From contig NW_026947485.1 in the NCBI RefSeq assembly GCF_034190915.1, positions 49,831,019-49,895,018 on the forward strand: 64,000 nucleotides of DNA, in the 5' to 3' direction. The stretch is from Cavia porcellus (lineage: Eukaryota; Chordata; Mammalia; Rodentia; Caviidae). Below are positions 43,501 to 55,500 of the stretch, piece by piece (positions within the stretch are counted from its first letter, which is position 1; each line of letters starts with the position of its first letter). The position numbers and the translations under genes were made by a program. The notes beneath the pieces were generated by a model. The model saw nothing but the letters and a program-made list of their open reading frames with translations. It was not told where the DNA came from and ran no database searches.

Positions 43501-46500
43501 GATGCAATCCATGCACCCCCAGTCCTCCTCATCTCATAAATGCAAATGACTGTGCCTCAACAATAATTCATTTTTTAAGAATAAGCTGCCCTTGATGTCT
43601 GAGGTGCCATCACCCTGGAAGCCGAACCTCAGCTGGACTTTCCAGGATCATGTTTTCCTGGGGAAATCCTTGTTCCAGTCTTGGTCCTTGTCTGTACCGC
43701 CTCCATTGCTTGATTCATAGACCATCAATGCTCCAGAAGATAGTCCCTGCCCTGCTGAGTCCAGCCTGTGGCTTGAGGATCTTGACATTCCCTGGGCACT
43801 CACAGCCATTACCATGTTGTTTACAGGCATTGGAAGTCTTTTATTGAAGACTTGCCAATAATAAAGTAGTATTTAATTTCAAAAAAAAAAAAAATCCTAG
43901 TGGCTACCAGATAGGTTGCTTTCCAGAGTTTAAAACCCAGTTCCAAGCCCCACATCAGGGAGCCCCTGAAAGGACACTTAGGTCAGAGTCTAACACCTAG
44001 TAATCAAGCCTAACCTTCCTCCATGTTCCCCAAATTCGCAAAAGCATGTTTTGGTCTCCTTTGGAGCCCACAGCTGAAGTCTTGAATGCCCTGTAAAAAG
44101 GAGTTTCCTCTTTGTTCTGTGCTAAGAGCTTTCCCACAAGCTTTTATATCTCCTAAATCTGCCTCTTTCTGTAATGAAGGAACTAGGGACATATTTCCTG
44201 TCTTCAAAAGGTTTTCCCCAGCTACAAATGCCCTCAAGATTGTCAGAGGCCTTCTGCAATGATGTGAAGCAGAGCTTAATAGACTGTCAGCAGCACAGAG
44301 ATACACGTGTGTCCATATATTGTCCTGTTTGTTACACAGAGAGAACAGAGCCTTGCACACCCAGCACTTTGTAAATCTGGGTGGTTCAGTATTCACACAT
44401 GCAAGCAATCACCCATATCAGTTAGGTTGCAGCTTTACCTGCCTGAGTCCTCCTGTATAAAGAAAAATTGCTCCCAAAAACTTGCTCCCAAGTCTATGTG
44501 CTAGGCACGGAGGCTCAGCCTGGGCTAATGAGCTGAGGCTACTTCTGCACATCTTACTCTAGACCTTGCTGACTTACCTGTGTAGAGGATGGCTGGTTTT
44601 CTTTCAAAAGGAGTGCTGCCCTTAAAGGTGAGAACAAAGGTAAGAAGTCCTAAGGGCATCCAGGCAGGTTTCCTTTTTTATAAAGCAAATGTGATTTGTC
44701 TGTTTCTAGATTTCTCTGAAATACAGAATTCCCAAATGAAATAATACATTCATGTTGATCAAAGAGTTTTATATACTCATCAAGGTATCTTTTTACATAA
44801 GACATCAACACAAAGATATTTTCTGATACACAACAGCTGATCTCACTCATGTATGCTCCTTTCAAAAAAATGTAAATACATACACACATTTCATTATGCA
44901 AAGCAAAACCTGGAAGAAAACTATTTACAATGATTGCTTCTGGGTGCTGACACTATTAGTACTTCTGTTTAGCTTCTTTATATTTCTTTGTATTTTTCTT
45001 AGTGAAATGAACAGCTATTCTGATCACTACAAAGCACAATAAGCATTTGGAAATTCAAAGTAAAGAGCATCTATAAAAGAGAATACACTAGTGACTGTAT
45101 CTCAGCTACCTTGCTGAACCTCCCATAAAAAATAGTAGGAAGCAAGTAAATGACAATTTTTTGTAAATTGGCAGCTCTTGCTGTCTTCACCTAACGTCTC
45201 TTCTTGGTTTGCTGTTAGGTCGAGCAATATCGGAATGTCATTTTCCATGGCCCAGAAGGAAGCTTGCAGGACTACATAGCACATCAGCTTGCAGTGTGCA
45301 TGAAGGTATTGATGACTTTCATACTACCTTTTTCTTAGAGAATTGGAAACTGTATAGCCCTGATCATTCTGTTTGCTTATCCCAGCATAGACAAATGGCT
45401 GCAGGATACTCCTGTGACATAGTGAGAGCTGAAGTGGATGCTGATTTTTCCAAGGAACACCTGGTAGACCTCTTCATCAGCAGTGGTAAGACCGTATCAG
45501 CAAACTAGATAGTGAAAATGGGCTTTCATGATACCACTAAACAGAAATAAGCATTGTAACTTGACAATACATTTGTCAACTTTTCATTTATTCTGTAGCT
45601 ACCATATGAAAGTTGGGAACCCAAGTAAACATTGCAAAAATTACTTTCATGTGTGTGCATTTTCTTTTTTTTTTTTTTTCGTGTTTTGTTTAAATAATTG
45701 CTTTGAATATATTATGTAAATGGCAGCAGTGGCTTATTAAGAGAAGAGGTATTCAGTAATAGTTTGCCCACAGTGGGACTATCATATCTTTGATCCTACT
45801 AGAATTGCTGGTTCATGGTGAAAACAAACAGTAGATTGATGTTAAATAAATTTTTCTATTCACACATTCCACATGCCACCAATATTCCCCTCATTACTAC
45901 ACCTGGAGCAGACTTCTCCATCTCACTTTGGGGTGCTGTTGATTGGCAGTTAGCTAAATATATTCATTCACTAATTAACTCATTTAATTTTGCCAACAGT
46001 CACATACAAGTAAGTATCATTTTTTTATTTCAAAGCTGGAGACATGGGCACTAGGAGGTGCAGTAACTTGTCTCAACTATGTAGCATCAGAAGCAGGATG
46101 AAACATGTTTATTAATATAAAATGTTGCATGCACTTGCTATTTTAGGCTCTAGAGCCTAGCACTCCAAATGTCACCATAGGAGGTGGAGGTGGCATTATT
46201 CTGTGTGAGATAGCATCACTGGGTATGCTTGAAGCTGCAGAGATTGTTGGGGAGGGGCTGAGAAGGCAGTTGCAGGATTGGAGAAGAATGAATTGATAAA
46301 TTCAAAATCTCTTGGGAGCTTTGATCTTTGGAACCATGGAGATACTTTGTGACCAGGGCAACTGAGACCAGACTTAGGAAGATAGAAATTGCTCGTAGTT
46401 CTAAACCAAGAAATAAAAGCAGGTTTTGGGAAGGACTAAGGATTCTACAATGCTAGAAGCATTTGTTAGGGACAGGAACGACTTACTAGAATCTGAATGT

Positions 46501-49500
46501 ACCATGTTACACAGGTCATGCTTTAACCAAACTGAACCACAGAAAGCTATTTTCTTTGGTCACCAGTAACAGCTAAGGTTTATTAAGCTTTTACTCTGGT
46601 AGGGCCTGCTCTAATGACTAAAGTGTTTGTGAACTGACAACCCTCTGAGTCAGGTTCCTGTACTGCCCCTGATTTATAAGCACTTGAGATTAAAGGTTAA
46701 GTACCCTGCCAAATGGTACCACAGTGCAGACACAGAACAGGATGCAGCCCTGAAAGTCTGGCTTATAAGCCTGGCCTTCATCACTCCAGCTGCCACATCT
46801 TAAAACATCCCTGTGCTAAAATGTCCATTTCTCCCCCTCAGCTATCTAACAAAAACACTCTGGTCTTTCAGCTTTCAGTCTTGTTTCATCTCAAATTAAG
46901 AAGCTAAAAATATTTTCTTCTTACACTGTCAGGCTAGATGGTAGCTGAAGACAGAACTTTCATGTAAGCTTAAATAGCTAAGAAAATTGGACAGCAATGA
47001 ATTAGGTCACGAAGGACATAAAAGTGACCAGCTCGACATTTCAGAATCTGTGTTAGGCCTTTTCTTCAAAAGAATTCTTATTCCTAATTTCCCACTTTGG
47101 GGAGTAGCCCAGATCTATTGGTTCCTACACTTGAAGCTCAGGTCTTATTGGTAGGCTTGAAAACCCAAATGCCCACAAGCCACAGTAAAGAGTGAAGCCA
47201 GTGGAGTAAGGATGCAGGGAGCCCGAGGCGTATGTCGCTTCCCCACCAAAAAGCTGCAACTTGTGGCTCTCCTGGCTTGTTGCCAGCAGCCCCAGTGTTA
47301 TGAACTCAACGACTTTCAGGAAGAATCTCGGTCTTCTGAAGTCTTTGAGGGTTTTTCCTTTGTCAGCTGTTGTCATTGTTATTGTTTGTCTCTTTCTATC
47401 TTTTTGAGACAGGGTTTTGCTATGCAGTTCAGGCTGGCCTTGGGCTCACATTGTAGCCCAGGCTGGTCTTGAACTTGCAGCGGTCCTCTGGCCTCAGCAA
47501 GTGCTAGGATTACATTGTCAGCTGTCATTATAGAGTGGCAGTGTTTGAACCCAGAGCCTCATGCATGTAAGGCAAGTGTTCTGCCATCAACCACACTCCC
47601 AGCTCTCAATTTAATTTTTTAAAGCAATATGAAAACCAGGCAGAACCCACAGGTCTACTGATTTATGTATCCTTCACCTTCATCCCTAGCCAGTCCATGG
47701 TCACATCTTACTGAGCCAGCTCTAAGTACCCTTTTCATATATTCCTGACACTATACTTGACTCCCCTGCTAATAACTTATTTACTTCCCTGAAAATGGTC
47801 TCTGGCATACTGTACTCCACCTTAAAAATCTGTGACTTAATCACTTTCTCGCTGTGAGCCAGTATCTGAAATTCATAACTAAAAAGATTATTTTGGCTCA
47901 TAGTTTTAAAAGTTTTGGTCCATGGTTAACAGGCTCAGATGCAGAAATGTCATTGCAGAGAGGCCTGACATAGACGAAAGCTGCTCATGTTATGGCAGCC
48001 AGGAAGCGGAGAAAAAGGGAAAGAGCAAGACTTAAAATGTTACCCTTCCAGGTCACGCTCCCAGTTACCCGCCTCTCCCCACCAGACCCCACCTCATAAC
48101 AGCCTTTGTAGCCAGGAGCTCATCAGTGGATCAATCTGGCATTGGCCAACAAACCTTTGTTTAAAACTGTCATTCCTGTGTGTCATCCTTCCATGACCCC
48201 TGAACTAAGCTGGTGCCACTGAAGTCCTTCCACTCTAGGACACTGATGCCCCCGCTTTGTTTACCTGACTCTTAGAGTAGAGGTCCGTGCTCTAGCAGAA
48301 TATGAAGTTTCCTTCCTGCATGTCCTTTGCCTATCTACTCTCCATATCCTGTTCCATCTGCAGCTTCCTCTGGCATTAAAGATTTGATCTAAAGGTGGCA
48401 GGCACAGTGCAAAGTATGTGGCACACTAGACATTAAAATAGATATGATCTCTGCCCTTCTGGAAGCTAGAAAAAGCCTCTGTTAAAAAGCTACAAGGCCC
48501 CTCCCCAGATCATTCCAGCTGTGATAGTCTCTCTCCAGTGAACATCTGTAGATTTTGTTTGAACCCCTGTTCCCCACCTGTAGTTTAAGGCAGTGAGATT
48601 ATTTGGGCTTTTGCCTCACCACACACATATGTTCTATTATGAGCTCCGTGGAAGCTGCTACAGTAGCTTATTCCCCTATGCAGCCTTCAGGCTGATTTAA
48701 AGGAGTTGATAAGGGAGTCACTTATGGTAGAGCATAAAGATAGAATGATTTGGATTTGAAAAATGAAATTTTGAACAGTGGGCTAAGGTAAAAAAAAAAT
48801 CTGCACTATATACTGGAGCAGAATAGGAAATAGTGTATCATCTTCGAATACCTTAAGACTTTTATTCTGTGTTTGTCACAGTGATTTGTAAGTATCACTA
48901 ACAGTTCAGTTTTTAATATCTCAAATGTAAATACAAGATTTATCTGCCAGGGTCTTGGTTGCAGTTACCTCTGTCAGTAGCATGAGCATTACAGGTCCCT
49001 CAGTTCACCTTCCCGCCACCCCAAGGGCATCCCTAACTATGTTGACTCAGTTTCCTTTGTCTCATTCTCCTCCTGCTGCTAATCTCCATTTCCCCTGCCA
49101 ACTGTCATTTCTCATTGAAGGAGGTACAGAGGTTAACCCTTCTTTCCTGTGTTCTGACTCCCTTTGGGGTATTCTGCAGGGCCCCCAGAAGGTCACTCGA
49201 GGCTTCATAATGGTTCATAAGTGTTCCCTGCCCATGTGGTCCACAGGCTCCAGAATAAAAGCTAAATTTCTCCAGAATCTATGGTGTGTACCCCTACTGC
49301 TGTTAGTCTTCTTGTCCCGATACCACCTCCTCTAGAAACGCTATCTTCTCTGTAGGCTTCAGAGATCATGGAGAGCAGCCCCCTCAGTAGCATGGGGATG
49401 CTAGCTGCTGAGCAGTGCATGGGCCTCAGTGAGCAAGGGAAGGATTCCTGGCGCACACTGGCAGTGCTTCCCCTGCCCAGTGCAGGGAGCAGTCCTTTGG

Positions 49501-52500
49501 TGGAGAGGTAAAGAGCACAGGACAGAGAAAGCAGAGCTCTAGCAGGAGGGGAAAGGGGTTTCTAGGCAGTTTTGCTCATGCTTTTAGAATAATGCTTTTA
49601 GAATAATGCAGAGGAATTATCTGTCAGCTACTCTTTTACCTTTCTACCAAGAAATTAAAGTGATCAACTGACATTAGTACAAATGAGGAATGCAGTGATT
49701 CATGAGGCAAAGTCTATGTGCCCTTGCATTTTAACCTGGTCTCTAAAGAAAAACTAAGACTACTTGGATTGGGCTGGTGTTGAAATGCTGAACTTTTATC
49801 TTCCACTGAGCACAGCACATATATTACATCTATTTATTCATCTCTGTGTAGAAGAGAGCCAATAAAAAATCCTAGAATAACTAAAAGAAATATATGTGTT
49901 ATTTGACTGTATTCTTCCCCCCCCCAAAGAAAGTAATAAGCACTAAGGAGTAATAAAATCCAAGATGTGTAAATTTTGTTGTAAAAAAGAGAGGGAAAAA
50001 AAAACAAAAAGAAAAAGAGCTCTAACGGATATAACAGCAAGTGTGTTTGGGGGTGTTAAATAGCTGACTTTATCAATGTTTTTGGAACATTGAACACAGC
50101 TGTTTGTAGTCTCCCTGTTTGAATGTCCACCTTGTGTTCTTTGATACTGTGATTTGAGGAACTATTTTCAAGAAGATAGTGTGTAATCTACTAGCAGGTG
50201 ATTTCTTACTGTTATGTTTTGTTTTGTTTTGTTTTGTAGTTCTGTATTGCGTGTACCCTTACGCCGCTTTGGTTTGTTTTGTGTTTTTCTCTTTTTCCTC
50301 TTAAATAAAAAAAAAAAAAAAAAAAGAAATATATGTGCTAAAAATATAGGGAAGAAGAGGAGCAAAATGTTTTAAACTTAGCTTTCAGAATCTCAAACAT
50401 ATCTCGAGAAATTAATATGGTGCCAGTTCAAAAAAGTATGTAGAACAAAAGAATACTTCACAAAGAATGACTCAACACATATGCAAGCATAAATTACTTT
50501 GTGTTTATTTCAGAATAACATTTTCTTTCTCACATCACCTTTCGTGAGAGAGAACCATTTGACATGACAGTGTATTTGGTTAAGAGGGTGTGAATGGGTA
50601 TTATAATTAGCTCAAATTTCTTCTCAGGCTAAGTCATGAAGCTATGTTAGCATGAAAGATACTTTTTTTAAGTTGCTTGTAATTATAAGTAGTAAAAAAA
50701 AAGCAATTTAACACGAGATTGGTATTTTAAAATAACAATTTGAGTCCCTGAGAAAATTACAGACGTGGGGTCACCTTATATATACACAGACATTTGGGTT
50801 GAACAAAAAGGTTGTAATATGTTAACCATTTTTAAACTAACTAACTAACTATGGAACTATCCAGGTCTTTTAAAAATGAAATCTAGCCTTTAACCTACTA
50901 AAGACCATGTCCAACTGTGATTAAACTACAAGAGAACAGAACTGATATAGCCTCTAAAACTGGAAGAGTTAAAAAAGAAATCACTAGTTTGAGAAATAGA
51001 GCCTTGAAGTAGCATCAAGCAAAGGGAATCCAAATGGTTGACTTTCTGACCACAAGTTGAATGGAACTGTAGATATGAGGTGACTGGCCTTTTTTCATGT
51101 CTCCATAAATCCTTACCAGAGACTATTTAAATCTTGACATTCCAAAGTGTATTGAAGTCAGGTGGGATTGTACATACTTACAATCTCAGCTACTTAGGAG
51201 ACTGAGGCAGAAGGATTTCAAATTCAAGCCCAGCTTGGTAACTTTACAAGACCTATCTAAAAGATTTTTTTTTTTTAAAATCTGGGAATATAGCTCAATG
51301 CCTTCTGGACTCAATACCAGTACTAAAAAATAAGAAAACTTACGACAGTATTTTTCTCCTGTGGAATATTTTTCTGTTCTTGAAGTCTGTTCTTCTATAA
51401 GTCACTTGATCCAAACATGCTATTTCTCAGCTGAAATAAAACTTAGCTTTGTCTTAGATGTTAAAGGTAAGTGGTCAGATGGAGTACGTGCTAATAAAAA
51501 TTTAGGAACTGAGGTCAGCAGCACTGAAGACAAAGACTTTCATCAAAGAAATCCATTTGATTCAACCCTTGACGGCCACCTCATGGGTGACCAAAACAAG
51601 CACAGCTGAAGTGCAAGTCCAACCAATGGGTGTGGACTGCAACCCCTCCCCACCCTGGTCTCGGACACGAAATGTGAAAGTCCATCATGTATGTGGGGTT
51701 AAGGCATTAGCAGTACAGTCCCTGATTGCATACTGAGAATGAGTTTGTTTCTTCCGATGAGACCTCTGCTAACACCTACAAACTCATACACTACCGTCCT
51801 GAATTCTCTTGGGTTGCTCTCATCCTTATTTCCTATCCTTAGCTGGACATCTTGGAAGTGATGTTCCCTCATCAAGCACATCAGACCTGGCACAGTCCAC
51901 GACTCCCAGCCCTCTACACACACGCCCCCAGCTGTGTTGCTCTCTGCTGCCATTCACTGCACAGCTCCTCCCTTCAGGGGATCTCTGACATTTCCTCTTT
52001 GCCCCTTTCTGTAAACCAAACACGAAGCACCTTGTTAAGTCAGTCTCAGGGTACCTTTTCTTCCCAAACCTTGGTCTTGGAGCAGGACCTCTTTCCTTTG
52101 AACACATGTATGTCTTCACACAGAGCAGATCTCAGAGCAGGAGTGGAGTGATGTTCATCACCCTCATAAAGGCTTCCACTCATTCCCAGAGATGAGATTT
52201 GTTCCTCCCACCATCACATTCTGGGTCTTCTGCTTTTCAGTTTTGACTGGGATCTGAGACTTCAGAGAAGCAAGACTCAGCCCTGGCTATACATTCCAGT
52301 CTTGGGGAAGTATTACAAAATTCCAGTGTCGCAGGGCCAGCACAGACGGATCAGTCAGAATTATCCCAAGGGATCCTAATGAGCAACCAAGGGGGAAACG
52401 CAGTCCACTGCTGTACTATTGCCTGCAGTGGAGACTGCTTGATCCTCTTACTGGCACCATCAGCTCTGCCCCAGCTGTCTTCTAGCATGATGACTTTGAT

Positions 52501-55500
52501 TTGATCCCTCTAAGACCCACATACACAGTCCTCATTTTTCTGCCTCTGCCCTTAGGCACAGAAGGCCTTCCCCTGATGTGTCCACTGGGTAAGATGCCAT
52601 TTCTCTTAAAAGGCTAAATTTTAAATGCCAGCTCCTCCCTCCACATCAGAATCAGTCACCTTCAGGATGCACTTAGCACACTGGGCATGGAGGAAGGAGT
52701 CATGAAATGTTTTTTTAAATGCAATTAAATATTTCTTCTAACACACTCAAGCTGGTGGCTATAGTGTCAGAGCTACTCAAACTAGCCAAATGCTTAAAAC
52801 AAATCAGAGAAAAAAGGGAGACTTTTAGGTCTGTGCTATACAGAAACATATATGAACCATTGACCTTGTGTATTTTTTTCATCATTGAGTAAAAAAAGTT
52901 TGTTTATTGTTGTTTCAATTATGGCCTTATACTTTCACAATACATGTATATCTGTAATATATTGGGACTCAAGCATACAATTTTAGCATCAGAAAGAATA
53001 GCTGTGTTAAATGAATCTAGTACAGACTGGCTTTGAGTATAACCACCACCAACCCTGAGCAAAGCTGAATGGAGAGGTGGCTGCTATTGTGTCTAGGCTT
53101 CTAGTGTTTAAAGCTTCATTGGTGCAGGAAAGATATTTGAGCTTGGCTGGGGATTTAGCTCAGTGGTAGAACACTTGTCTAGCAAGCTGGAAGCCCTGGG
53201 TTTAGTCCTCAGCACCAAAAACAATTTTTAAGAAAAATATTGCAGCTTATAAAAAGATTCATTTACAAAGTTCAAGGATTCTTTTGGAAGTAAAAATGCA
53301 TTGTGTCTATAGTAACAAGACAAAGGAATATGCTCTCATAAGGATTTGTGAAAAATGGAATATTTGACAGTATTATTCTCCAGTAAATATAATTTTTTCT
53401 CAATTTACCTAGGCCTGGGACATCATAGAACCTTCTAAGAAGTTGAAAAAATGGCTTGTTTATTAGGAAGTGCTGTATACATTTTGGCTAAAATATTAGC
53501 AACACACGAGTATTCAGTAGGTAGCCGACAATGAGTTTGATTTGTGCAGTGATTTATTCACTTTCTTTATGTAATCATAATCTCCCTTTACTTTACATCT
53601 TTCAGTTTGGCTTTGTGTGAAGTCAGTTCCTTCCATTCTGAATGAAAGGAATCCTAAAATACAACTCAGAAGTCATAGATTTTATTCCTTCCTTACTGTT
53701 GTCCTTGAGATCTTAGTCTAATCACTTCCACCTCTCAGAGACCTGTAAATTGCAGGGAGGAATCTGCTTCTCATCCTAAAGCCATGTCTGCCTAATATAT
53801 TGAACATTTTGTGAATGTATAAGTTAAAAGATGTGAGTTTTTAACCTTTTATGTTGTGAAACTTACATATATAAAGCATTATTTACACTTACAGATCAAC
53901 GAATAATTTTAAAGAACCATTTAACTGCTTAGTAGGCCACAGAATACTTTCCCCTTCTGCAGTGCATCTAAATGCCCCCTCTCCTGATGTAAACTCTTCC
54001 TTCTGGAGATAACAACTCATCTGTCTTTTGAGATAAGCATTTTTTAGCTTTGCCTTGTTTTACGGCCAACACAGAGTTTCTTAATTATATATTTAGTGTG
54101 TTGCCTGTTTTGAACTTTGTGATGAAATAATATACTTTTGAAACACAATATTAGTACATTTGTAACTGGATACATGATGGTAATTTAAACATGTATATAA
54201 TATATAACCAAATCTTAGTAATCATTATTTTCATCTCTTCAAATAGTAGTCATTTTTATTTGTTGGGAATCTCATATTCTTTTAGTCATTGTGAAATATC
54301 TCATAGGCTGTTTTAGCCAGGAGTTACCACTGTGCTAAAGAACTAGAAGTAACTCCTGCCTTCTGTTTTTGTGATCCCTATGGAACTTATCTCCATCCAA
54401 GCTGTGCCTTCCTGCCCTTCCTGGTCACTGGGAACACTATTCCTTTCCTGTTCTCCTAAGATATTGACTTTAAAATCATAGTTCTTAAATGTATGATTGA
54501 TGATCGTCTTCTCTGTTCTTTAGAGTTGTAATTTGTTCAGCTTCATGTCCAGTTATATCAGTTTATCCCTATATATTTGTTTATTTCTTTATTGATGTAT
54601 ATTGGGATGGTTTCACTGGGAATCTGTCATGGAACTAGAAGTGATAGGTCATTATGTGTATCTTCTCGTGGGCTAAATAATGTGGCGCTGCCTTTCAGAG
54701 TCACTACACTCACCTATCAGTTAGTTACAGAGCACGCTCAGACTTCGCTAACGCTTTATACATGTCTTCTTACTTTTAAAATTTTTGCTAATTTGTGAAA
54801 GTTTCTGTGAAAGCTCTAATGCCCAATGTCTTTTTCTGACCATAGCTTGTCTGATCCCAGTGAAACAATCTCCTGTTAAGAAGAAAATCATCATCATCTT
54901 AGAGAATTTAGAGAAATCATCATTGTCTGAGTTATTGGGGGATTTTCTGGCACCTCTTGAAAATCGCAACACTGAAAGCCCATGGACTTTTCAAAAAGGT
55001 AAGGGCAGTGGAGAAAGCAGGCTGACAAGCCAGCTTCTGTGACCTCTCTACTCTTTCTGCTCCCCCAGAGCACAAGTTATGTGTCATATTCTTCTTTCCT
55101 TAGCTAATTTCAGTGTGTGTTTCTCCTGTAATACATATGACTTGCTGATGTTGGACTGTGGGTTTGGCTTGTTTTAGGAAATGGGACATCCGAATGTTAC
55201 TACTTTCACGAGAACTGCTTTCTGATGGGAACCATCACCAAGGCCTGTCTGCAGGGCTCTGACTTGGTGGTGCAGCAGCACTTCCGCTGGGTTCAGCTGC
55301 GGTGGGACTGTGAGCCCATGCAAGGGCTGCTGCAAAGGTTTCTTCGGAGGAAAGTGGTCAGTAAGGTAAGAGCAGCAGCTGCAGCCTATTGCCCTTATAT
55401 AGAGTAGATGGGTAGTTACCAGGAGATTTGGGCTTGACTTACACTCACAGTGTGGCTGGAAGCAGGAATGATCTGTGGATACTTGTGGTTTAAATAAGAT

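Larger units (their letters stand above)
36486..45218 (+). other. CTTNBP2: CTTNBP2 intron between exons (f) and (g), 8.7 kb
   Basis: Relatively poor in young repeats. I recognise a MIR-like fragment (37.34-37.48 kb), an ID SINE with target-site duplication (39113-39246), an LTR-like segment (42.76-43.05 kb), an apparent retrocopy with A-tail (43.58-43.89 kb) and a possible L1 3' fragment (44.87-45.02 kb). The stretches 37.5-39.1 and 39.3-42.7 kb have no recognised element or coding potential. Confidence 0.8.
45486..54845 (+). other. CTTNBP2: CTTNBP2 intron between exons (h) and (i), 9.4 kb
   Basis: Contains MIR-like fragments (45.95-46.10 and 46.57-46.75 kb), a B1 with ID-like segment (47.40-47.61 kb), a reverse MaLR LTR (47.84-48.20 kb), a retrocopy with target-site duplication (49883-50337), a B1-ID dimer (51.16-51.33 kb), an ID SINE (53144-53222) and an old L1 3' fragment (53.84-54.18 kb). 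The stretches 48.2-49.8, 50.4-51.1 and 51.4-53.1 kb show nothing I can name; overlapping opposite-strand ORFs near 51.8-52.15 kb look fortuitous. Confidence 0.8.

Noticed and set aside
44010..44408. 132-codon open frame on the minus strand
   Set aside because: Composition and residues show no domain, there is no nearby promoter or splice context, and it lies in intron sequence; likely chance.
48955..49335. 126-codon open frame on the plus strand in the intron after exon (h)
   Set aside because: Low-complexity serine/leucine/proline peptide from pyrimidine-rich DNA, no recognised family, not phase-compatible as a clear extra exon.
51826..52151. Overlapping 97-99 codon frames on both strands
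   Set aside because: Mirror-image open frames over C+G-richer DNA are expected by chance; no motif on either strand.
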